DNA of 8,455 nucleotides from Bacteroidota bacterium. Its GTDB lineage: Bacteria; Bacteroidota; Bacteroidia; Chitinophagales; Chitinophagaceae. Numbering within the stretch: position 1 is the stretch's first letter; each line of letters starts with the position of its first letter. Shown in pieces: positions 1 to 4,858 of this stretch. Made by a program: the position numbers and the translations under genes. The notes below the pieces were generated by a model. The model saw only the letters and a list, made by a program, of their open reading frames with translations, was not told the DNA's origin and ran no database searches. The stretch covers positions 1-8,455 of the forward strand of contig JAPLER010000085.1 in the NCBI GenBank assembly GCA_026391115.1, in the 5' to 3' direction.

Positions 1-76
1 AAAAAGAAAAAAAACAGCAACCTAAAATTGCTGCCGTAAAAAGTATTTTTTTTATGTACGATTTTCTTTTTTTCAC
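1..76 (-). CDS. N-terminus of an exported protein (partial), probably the DUF5683-type gene downstream of parB
   Basis: Reading leftward from a GTG at 76-74, the frame stays open to the window edge and gives 25 residues: a strongly basic start (KKRKSYIKK) followed by a hydrophobic run (ILFTAAILGCCFFSF). This is the layout of a Sec signal peptide; ILGC could be a lipobox, but the residues after the Cys are still hydrophobic, so a plain signal peptide is equally likely. A stop codon lies directly before the GTG, so no longer start exists in this frame. The gene begins 74 bp after the parB stop on the same strand and has no visible promoter of its own, so it is probably in the parAB operon. In Bacteroidota the gene after parAB is commonly a DUF5683 exported protein followed by dapB and lepB; the family assignment here rests on that position only, because too little protein is visible. 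Confidence 0.5.
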   Translation of the reverse strand, partial: MKKRKSYIKKILFTAAILGCCFFSF

Positions 77-150
77 TCAATAAAAAATTGCTCTTGTACT
101 TGCTATAGAACTGTTATCTTATCATTTAATGTAGTAATTGAATATAGTAA

Positions 151-1080
151 TTAACTGATCGTAACATTCATTTGTTCAAGAATTTTATTTAATTCTTGAA
201 TACTATAATATTCAACTGTTATACTACCGTGACCACTTTTGTTGTGGTTTAATTTTACCTTAGTTGCAAAGTGAGATGCTAAGTTATCTTCTATTTTTTT
301 ATATGCTGGTGGCAAAGCATTTTTTAGGCTATTATTAACATTTAAGTTACCACCTGCTTTATACATTTTACGAACAAGTTCTTCTGTTTGCCTTACACTT
401 AGTTGGCCTTTTTTGATTTCATTATAAATGTACAATTGTTTATCAACGTGGTCCAATGTAATAATAGCACGTGCATGTCCCATTGTAATAACACCACCAC
501 GCACAGCCATTTGAATATCTGGTGGTAAACGAAGCAAACGAATATAATTTGTTACAGTACTTCTTTCTTTACCCATTCTATCTGCAACTTGCTCTTGTGT
601 GTAATCCAACTCTTCCATCATACGCTTATAACTCAACCCAATTTCTATGGCATTTAAGTCTTCACGTTGTAAGTTTTCTAATAAGGCTAATTCAAGTAAT
701 TCTTGGTCATTTGCTTGACGAACATATACTGGCACATCTTTTAAACCAGCAATTTTACTGGCTCTAAAACGTCTTTCACCTGCAATTAATTGATATTTTC
801 CATTAGCAAGTTTACTTACAGTTAATGGTTGAATAATGTCATGTAAACGAATAGATGTAGCCAACTCACTTAAAGCCGTTTCATCAAAATCTCTACGTGG
901 TTGTTTTGGGTTAATGACAATACTGTCTAATGGAATACGAACGCTGTGAGTAACTTCTTCAACTACATTGTTTTTTAAATTACCTGTTGTAGTTTTTAAA
1001 TCTTCGTTAATATTTTGCAACAAAGAACGAATGCCCTTGCCCAATAATTCTTTATTATTATTATTTTTTCCTAATGCCAT
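151..1080 (-). CDS. parB: ParB family chromosome partitioning protein (Spo0J-like)
   Basis: A 309-residue centromere-binding protein that loads on parS sites, uses CTP to form a sliding clamp and works with ParA in origin segregation. I start it at the ATG at 1080, because MALGKNNNNKELLGKGIRSLL matches the usual ParB opening that contacts ParA; the frame is open for 22 more codons upstream, but those derive from the low-complexity parA-parB spacer. In order: an N-terminal ParA-interaction peptide (about 1-25), a variable linker, the ParB/Srx CTP-binding domain (about 45-140) with NPKQPRR at 57-63, GERRFR at 101-106 and ENLQRED at 135-141, a helix-turn-helix DNA-binding domain (about 161-185, TQEQVADRMGKERSTVTNY), and a C-terminal dimerisation domain (about 258-309). 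All motifs needed for CTP binding look intact. It lies 101 bp behind parA on the same strand and is probably cotranscribed with it. Confidence 0.96.
   Translation of the reverse strand: MALGKNNNNKELLGKGIRSLLQNINEDLKTTTGNLKNNVVEEVTHSVRIPLDSIVINPKQPRRDFDETALSELATSIRLHDIIQPLTVSKLANGKYQLIAGERRFRASKIAGLKDVPVYVRQANDQELLELALLENLQREDLNAIEIGLSYKRMMEELDYTQEQVADRMGKERSTVTNYIRLLRLPPDIQMAVRGGVITMGHARAIITLDHVDKQLYIYNEIKKGQLSVRQTEELVRKMYKAGGNLNVNNSLKNALPPAYKKIEDNLASHFATKVKLNHNKSGHGSITVEYYSIQELNKILEQMNVTIS
175..200 (-). repeat. Perfect 10-bp inverted repeat in the last codons of parB
   Basis: TTCAAGAATT at 175-184 is the exact reverse complement of AATTCTTGAA at 191-200, with a 6-base loop. It lies inside parB, 24 bp before the stop codon, where it encodes part of the C-terminal dimerisation helix. 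On the parB strand it is not followed by a run of T, so it is not a standard terminator. It may be an mRNA hairpin or simply a consequence of the AT-rich coding sequence. Confidence 0.5.
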
Positions 1081-1082
1081 TG

Positions 1083-1169
1083 TTGAATTATGTTGAATGT
1101 TGAATTGTAAATTTTGAATGAAACAATAGCTATAAAATAGTATCAACCAATCATTTAAAATTCAACATT
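1083..1169. repeat. TTGAAT-rich imperfect inverted repeat in the parA-parB spacer
   Basis: The 101-bp spacer holds four TTGAAT copies (1083, 1093, 1100 and 1114). Two blocks pair across a 29-base loop: 1096-1104 with 1161-1169 (9 of 9) and 1112-1121 with 1151-1160 (9 of 10). Low-complexity AATTTTAAATTTTGAAT tracts of this kind occur between Bacteroidota genes. The element may fold in the parAB mRNA and affect the ParA to ParB ratio; that is inference. No TAnnTTTG promoter motif is visible for parB alone in this spacer. Confidence 0.45.
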
Positions 1170-1181
1170 TAAAATTTAAAA

Positions 1182-1982
1182 TTATTCAATTATTCTTTCT
1201 TCATTACTCATCTTAGTCATATTATTTTTTTGCAAAATTTCTTTGGCTAAGTTTAAATAATTAATTGCTCCTTTACTTTCACTATCATACAAAATTGCAG
1301 GTTTGCCTACACTTGGGGCTTCACTTAATCTGGTATTTCTGTGTATTAAAGTATTAAATACCATATCGTCAAAGTGTTTACGCACCTCGCTTACAACCTG
1401 ATTACATAAACGTAAACGCCCATCATACATTGTCATTAAAATACCTTCAATTTGTAAATCTGGGTTTAAACGGCTTTGCACAATTTTAATGGTATTCAAT
1501 AATTTGCCCAAACCTTCTAATGCAAAAAATTCGCATTGTACAGGTATTAAAACACTATTTGCTGCTACCAAGCTATTTACTGTAATTAAACCCAAGCTAG
1601 GGCTACAATCTATTATAATAAAATCATAATCATCTTTAATTACCTCCAAACAATTCTTCATTACATTTTCTCTGTTAGGATAATTTATCATTTCAATTTC
1701 TGCACCCACTAAATCAATGTGTGATGGTATTAAATCTAAATGAGGAATATCACTTTTTAAAATCACTTCACGTGCAGGTGTGTTATTTGCCATACAATCG
1801 TACAAACTGTGTGTGATATTATGTAAATCAAAGCCAATTCCTGTTGTACTATTTGCCTGAGGGTCGGCATCTACCAATAGCGTTCTGTATTCTAGCACAG
1901 CCAAACTTGCAGCTACATTAATAGCACTCGTGGTTTTGCCTACTCCACCTTTTTGATTTGCAACACCTATAATTCTTGCCAT
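1182..1982 (-). CDS. parA: ParA family chromosome segregation ATPase (Soj)
   Basis: A 266-residue deviant Walker-type ATPase that binds the nucleoid non-specifically as an ATP dimer and is released when ParB stimulates ATP hydrolysis, thereby moving ParB-parS complexes. The protein starts straight into the fold with no DNA-binding N-terminal extension, which marks the chromosomal Soj type rather than plasmid ParA/SopA. The deviant Walker A motif KGGVGKTT is at 11-18 (signature Lys11 and catalytic Lys16), Walker A' DADPQ at 38-42, Walker B FIIIDCSP at 121-128 (Asp125) and the conserved RNTRLSEAPS at 215-224. The start at 1982 is fixed by the family's typical MARIIGVANQKGG opening. It is the first gene of the leftward parAB operon and is divergent from the E1 dehydrogenase gene. 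A TACATTTG box about 26 bp upstream is its likely promoter element. Confidence 0.97.
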   Translation of the reverse strand: MARIIGVANQKGGVGKTTSAINVAASLAVLEYRTLLVDADPQANSTTGIGFDLHNITHSLYDCMANNTPAREVILKSDIPHLDLIPSHIDLVGAEIEMINYPNRENVMKNCLEVIKDDYDFIIIDCSPSLGLITVNSLVAANSVLIPVQCEFFALEGLGKLLNTIKIVQSRLNPDLQIEGILMTMYDGRLRLCNQVVSEVRKHFDDMVFNTLIHRNTRLSEAPSVGKPAILYDSESKGAINYLNLAKEILQKNNMTKMSNEERIIE

Positions 1983-2007
1983 ATTTATATATTTACTTCA
2001 AGGGTGG

Positions 2008-2015
2008 CAAATGTA
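2008..2015 (-). promoter_or_regulatory. Candidate Bacteroidota -7 promoter element for parAB
   Basis: On the minus strand the sequence reads TACATTTG, a full match to the Bacteroidota sigma-70 -7 consensus TAnnTTTG. It lies 25 bp upstream of the parA ATG, which would leave a leader of roughly 20 bases. The -33 TTTG box is weak: only TTTA is seen at the expected distance (2041-2038). Confidence 0.5.
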
Positions 2016-2044
2016 AATAAATTAACGAGTTTTTGGCTAAACGC

Positions 2045-2060
2045 TTGAAATAGATTTCAA
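2045..2060. promoter_or_regulatory. 16-bp palindrome upstream of the parA promoter
   Basis: TTGAAAT at 2045-2051 and ATTTCAA at 2054-2060 are exact reverse complements around a 2-base centre. It lies about 30 bp upstream of the parA -7 box in a divergent promoter region, the shape and place expected of a dimeric regulator's operator. No regulator gene is adjacent, so the binding partner is unknown, and chance cannot be excluded in DNA this AT-rich. Confidence 0.35.
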
Positions 2061-2106
2061 CAATTTGATTTATTTTTTGTGGCAAAGCCTGTGTATAACT
2101 ATTTTG

Positions 2107-2114
2107 TAGCTTTG
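2107..2114 (+). promoter_or_regulatory. Weak candidate -7 promoter element toward the E1 gene
   Basis: TAGCTTTG fully matches TAnnTTTG on the plus strand. No TTG box is found 17 to 21 bp upstream, and the implied leader would be about 200 bases, so this is a tentative call. A closer alternative, TATTTTCG at 2297-2304, matches 7 of 8 positions but also lacks a -33 box. Confidence 0.25.
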
Positions 2115-2165
2115 CTTGAAACTCATTTATGTAGTTAATTAAATTTTTTTCATACAAAAGAAATT

Positions 2166-2224
2166 GATTTTGAAACTATTGATAAGCTTATGTTTAAAAT
2201 CGAATTCAAAATGTTTTCAAAATC
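2166..2224. repeat. Inverted repeat with two alternative right arms
   Basis: GATTTTGAAAC at 2166-2176 can pair with GTTTTCAAAATC at 2213-2224 (one bulged base), while its core ATTTTGAA (2167-2174) can also pair with TTCAAAAT at 2205-2212. A perfect 10-bp palindrome ATAAGCTTAT (2182-2191) sits in the loop. If the E1 transcript starts near 2120, this would lie in its leader. Confidence 0.35.
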
Positions 2225-2324
2225 AGTAAACTTATTCAACAATGATATAGTTTTAAAATATTCCATTTTAACTATCTAGCATAATTAAAGCACCGCTATT
2301 TTCGCCACCAAATAATTTGCTTTT

Positions 2325-4343
2325 ATGAGTGCCATTAACTACGATAATTATAAAAAGAATTTCTCTCCTCAAGGTCTTGTTCATATTTACAAAAGTTTGT
2401 TATTACCAAGAATGATTGAAGAGAAAATGCTGGTATTGCTTCGTCAAGGAAAAATAAGCAAGTGGTTTAGTGGCATTGGGCAAGAAGCTATTGCAGTGGG
2501 CAGCACCATTGCATTACAGCCAGATGAATGGATTATGCCTTTGCATAGAAACTTGGGTGTTTTCACCTCTCGTAATATGCCTTTACATAAATTATTTATG
2601 CAGTGGCAGGGCAATAAAGATGGTTATAGTAAAGGGCGAGAAAGAAGCTTTCACTTTGGTTCTATGGAACACCATATCTGTGGAATGATTTCTCATTTAG
2701 GTCCACAAATGGCAATCGCAGATGGCGTTGCATTGGCTCATAAATTAAAAAATGAAAATAAAGTTTCTGTTGCATATACAGGTGATGGAGGAACAAGTGA
2801 AGGCGATTTTCACGAAGCTTTAAATGTTGCTGCTGTATGGGATTTGCCAGTAATCTTTATTATAGAAAATAATGGTTATGGATTAAGCACACCTACCAAT
2901 GAACAATATAGATGCAACAATTTAGTTGACAAAGCTATTGGTTATGGAATGAAAGGAATACAGATTGATGGCAATAATATTTTGGAAGTTTTTCATACCA
3001 TAAAACAAGCTCGTGAATATTGTATTAAAGAACAAAAGCCCATTTTAATTGAGTGCTTAACTTTTAGAATGCGTGGACACGAAGAAGCTAGTGGAACGAA
3101 ATATGTGCCTAAAGAACTGTTTGAAGAATGGGGGCATAAAGATCCTGTTAAGAATTTTGAACAATTTATAATTGAAGAGGGCTTCATTACAGAAATGGAA
3201 GTTGCCGATATTAGAAATGGATTTAGAAATCATATTGAAAGTGAATTGCAGGTTGCATACAATGCTGCTGAAATGGTTGTGGATATTGTAACAGAATTAA
3301 GTGATGTTTATGCTGATAATAAGTCAAAAGTCAAAAGTCAAAACCAAAAAGTTAATCACCAAATCTCAACTTCTAATTCCAAAGAATTAAGATTTATTGA
3401 TGCCATTAAAGAAGCTCTATATCAATCAATGCAGCAACACCAAAACCTTGTAATAATGGGTCAGGATATTGCAGAGTATGGCGGTGCATTTAAAATTACA
3501 GAAGGCTTTGTTGAACAGTTTGGAAAACATCGTGTTCGCAACACACCTATTTGTGAAAGTGCCATTGTGGGTGCAGCTTTGGGTTTGGCATTAGAAGGAC
3601 ATAAAAGTGTTGTCGAAATGCAATTTGCCGATTTTGTAACAGTTGCTTTCAATCAAATCATAAACAACCTAGCTAAAATTCATTATCGTTGGGGTGTTGC
3701 TGCAAATACTGTTGTGCGTATGCCAACAGGTGCAGGTGTTGGTGCAGGTCCTTTTCATAGCCAAAGCAACGAAGCTTGGTTTACACATACTCCAGGGTTG
3801 ATTGTTGTTTATCCAAGTAATCCTTTTGATGCAAAAGGATTATTTATAGCTGCTATCAACAATCCAAACCCTGTATTGTACTTTGAACACAAAGTTTTAT
3901 ATAGAAGCATTAGTGGCAATGTTTCAAGTGAATATTATGAAGTAGAAATTGGCAAAGCAAATACCGTAAATACTGGCGATGATATTACCATTATTACTTA
4001 TGGTGCTGCTGTGCATTGGGCTTTGGATTATGCAAAAGCAAATAGAGATATTAACATTGAAATATTAGACCTTAGAACACTGGCTCCTTTGGATTATACA
4101 GCCATTAAAAACGCAGTTGCAAAAACAGGTAAAGTTTTATTGCTACACGAAGACACGTTAACTGGAGGAATTGGTGGAGAAATTAGTGCGTGGATAAATG
4201 AGCATTGCTTTGAAATGCTGGATGCACCTATACTTCGTTGTGCAAGCCTTGATACACCAATACCTTTTAATATGGATTTGGAAAAGAACTTTTTAGCAAA
4301 AAGTAGGTTGGATGAATGTGTGAAGAAATTATTAAATTACTAG
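2325..4343 (+). CDS. Fused alpha/beta E1 component of a 2-oxo acid dehydrogenase complex (branched-chain type)
   Basis: A 672-residue protein joining both halves of a thiamine-diphosphate E1 enzyme, which decarboxylates a 2-oxo acid and transfers the acyl group to the lipoyl arm of E2. Residues 1 to about 330 are E1 alpha: the ThDP/Mg motif begins GDG at 153-155 and ends ENN at 181-183, followed by the RMRGHEEASGT loop (248-258) where alpha subunits bind ThDP. Residues from about 354 are E1 beta: Glu411 in ICESAIVG matches the glutamate that activates ThDP, FHSQ (477-480) carries the expected catalytic His478, and a transketolase C-terminal domain covers about 545-670. Such fusions are common in Bacteroidota and are usually annotated as branched-chain (2-oxoisovalerate) E1; the substrate is not certain from sequence, and pyruvate or acetoin types remain possible. 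E2 and E3 genes are not in the window. The Lys/Gln/Asn/Ser-rich linker (about 331-353) is encoded partly by a tandem heptamer. Confidence 0.93.
   Translation: MSAINYDNYKKNFSPQGLVHIYKSLLLPRMIEEKMLVLLRQGKISKWFSGIGQEAIAVGSTIALQPDEWIMPLHRNLGVFTSRNMPLHKLFMQWQGNKDGYSKGRERSFHFGSMEHHICGMISHLGPQMAIADGVALAHKLKNENKVSVAYTGDGGTSEGDFHEALNVAAVWDLPVIFIIENNGYGLSTPTNEQYRCNNLVDKAIGYGMKGIQIDGNNILEVFHTIKQAREYCIKEQKPILIECLTFRMRGHEEASGTKYVPKELFEEWGHKDPVKNFEQFIIEEGFITEMEVADIRNGFRNHIESELQVAYNAAEMVVDIVTELSDVYADNKSKVKSQNQKVNHQISTSNSKELRFIDAIKEALYQSMQQHQNLVIMGQDIAEYGGAFKITEGFVEQFGKHRVRNTPICESAIVGAALGLALEGHKSVVEMQFADFVTVAFNQIINNLAKIHYRWGVAANTVVRMPTGAGVGAGPFHSQSNEAWFTHTPGLIVVYPSNPFDAKGLFIAAINNPNPVLYFEHKVLYRSISGNVSSEYYEVEIGKANTVNTGDDITIITYGAAVHWALDYAKANRDINIEILDLRTLAPLDYTAIKNAVAKTGKVLLLHEDTLTGGIGGEISAWINEHCFEMLDAPILRCASLDTPIPFNMDLEKNFLAKSRLDECVKKLLNY
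3321..3341 (+). repeat. Three tandem copies of heptamer AAGTCAA inside the E1 alpha-beta linker
   Basis: Three exact copies of AAGTCAA run head to tail, followed by a further AA and the degenerate ACCAAAAAGT. The block is in frame and encodes KSKVKSQ of the interdomain linker. AAAAGTC-type heptamer tracts are usually seen between genes in bacteria, so their place at the fusion point is notable. Confidence 0.8.
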
Positions 4344-4382
4344 AAATATCATTCGCTTTGTTACTATTAAAAGATTAAATAA

Positions 4383-4691
4383 ATGTTAACCCAAAACGAA
4401 CAAGAATTTTTAGATTATTGGCAAGAAAAAAGAAACCAAAATAAATTTAACCCTTTTTTCTTTGGCAAAGGGTTTTCAATTGGAATAGGTATTGGCTTAC
4501 TAATTACACTAAGTTTTGTTATTGGCTGGGACAAGCAAGTGGCAGTAAATGCATTGAATCTAGCAGTTGTTCCTATTGCTTTTTTGGCAATTGCCATTTT
4601 CTGTGCATTATTTTACAATAGTTTTATGTATGAACAAAATGAGCAACGATATCAAGAGCTGTTAATCAAGAAAAACAAACAGTATAAGTAA
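4383..4691 (+). CDS. Small two-helix membrane protein of unknown function
   Basis: A 102-residue protein I cannot assign to a family. A charged N-terminus (1-28, LDYWQEKRNQNK) is followed by two hydrophobic segments, about 31-49 (rich in Gly-Ile pairs) and 58-79, and then a polar, charged tail (80-102). This suggests a membrane hairpin with both ends on the same side, probably cytoplasmic given the lysines and arginines at both ends. It starts 39 bp after the E1 stop with no visible promoter or terminator between them, so readthrough from E1 is likely, and it ends before the strong fusA promoter. The A-rich sequence before the ATG fits a Bacteroidota start. Base composition matches its neighbours. 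It could be a structural or accessory membrane protein; nothing in it indicates an enzyme. Confidence 0.75.
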   Translation: MLTQNEQEFLDYWQEKRNQNKFNPFFFGKGFSIGIGIGLLITLSFVIGWDKQVAVNALNLAVVPIAFLAIAIFCALFYNSFMYEQNEQRYQELLIKKNKQYK

Positions 4692-4721
4692 CACTTTGCC
4701 TACTTACTGTAAAACTATTCC

Positions 4722-4750
4722 TTGTTGTATTATTTATCCCCCTACTTTTG
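4722..4750 (+). promoter_or_regulatory. fusA promoter (Bacteroidota -33/-7 type)
   Basis: TTG at 4722-4724 and TACTTTTG at 4743-4750 are separated by 18 bp, a good match to the Bacteroidota TTTG / TAnnTTTG promoter. The -7 box is a perfect match. A transcript would start near 4757 and give EF-G a leader of about 100 bases. Confidence 0.65.
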
Positions 4751-4783
4751 CACCTCAAAAAATCAAACCGTGAGTCTATGGTT

Positions 4784-4832
4784 ATTTGTCTTTAGCAAAA
4801 CCAAAGATTAAAGACGAATGATAAAGACTTTA
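4784..4832 (+). promoter_or_regulatory. fusA leader with alternative hairpins
   Basis: ATTTGTCTTTA (4784-4794) pairs with TAAAGACGAAT (4809-4819) over 11 bp, with one G-U pair and a 14-base loop. A second TAAAGAC copy (4822-4828) can also pair with the same GTCTTTA, and TAAAG-A-CTTTA (4822-4832) is itself palindromic. The competing pairings end 27 bases before the fusA start codon. This is consistent with leader control of a highly expressed translation factor, but no known riboswitch or protein-binding motif is recognised. Confidence 0.4.
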
Positions 4833-4858
4833 AACAAAATAATTAACAATTAAAAACA

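Larger units (their letters stand above)
1983..2324. other. Divergent intergenic region between parA and the E1 dehydrogenase gene
   Basis: This 342-bp AT-rich stretch holds the start regions of both divergent transcripts: a -7 box for parA, a 16-bp palindrome, a candidate -7 box toward E1, and a second inverted repeat near 2166-2224, each listed separately. The longest open frame of note is a 29-codon ATG frame at 2190-2279 with no family resemblance, which I do not call a gene. No parS-like TGTTTCACGTGAAACA site is visible here. Confidence 0.7.

Noticed and set aside
61..78. TTG start at 78 on the minus strand giving LSEKKKIVHKK...
   Set aside because: The overlapping GTG frame gives a clear signal peptide with a Lys-rich start and Ala/Leu/Ile core, which fits the expected exported protein better.
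464..480. CACGTG core in parB (AGCACGTGCAT), possible parS
   Set aside because: Only the 6-bp core matches the parS consensus; the flanks do not, and the bases encode the conserved GHARA protein motif, which explains them.
522..767. 81-codon open frame antisense to parB
   Set aside because: It overlaps the conserved CTP-binding and helix-turn-helix coding sequence and has no recognisable features.
1081..1146. 22-codon N-terminal extension of parB to an ATG at 1146
   Set aside because: The extension lies in the low-complexity spacer and precedes the family-typical MALGK...LGKG start at 1080.
1764..1779. TTCACGTG in parA, possible parS
   Set aside because: One half resembles parS, but the other half reads CAGGTG; about 9 of 16 positions fit, which is too few.
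2190..2279. 29-codon ATG frame in the parA-E1 intergenic region
   Set aside because: Short, low-complexity, with no start context or resemblance to known peptides.
4344..4382. Possible terminator after the E1 gene
   Set aside because: No stable stem followed by T residues is seen in the 39-bp gap.
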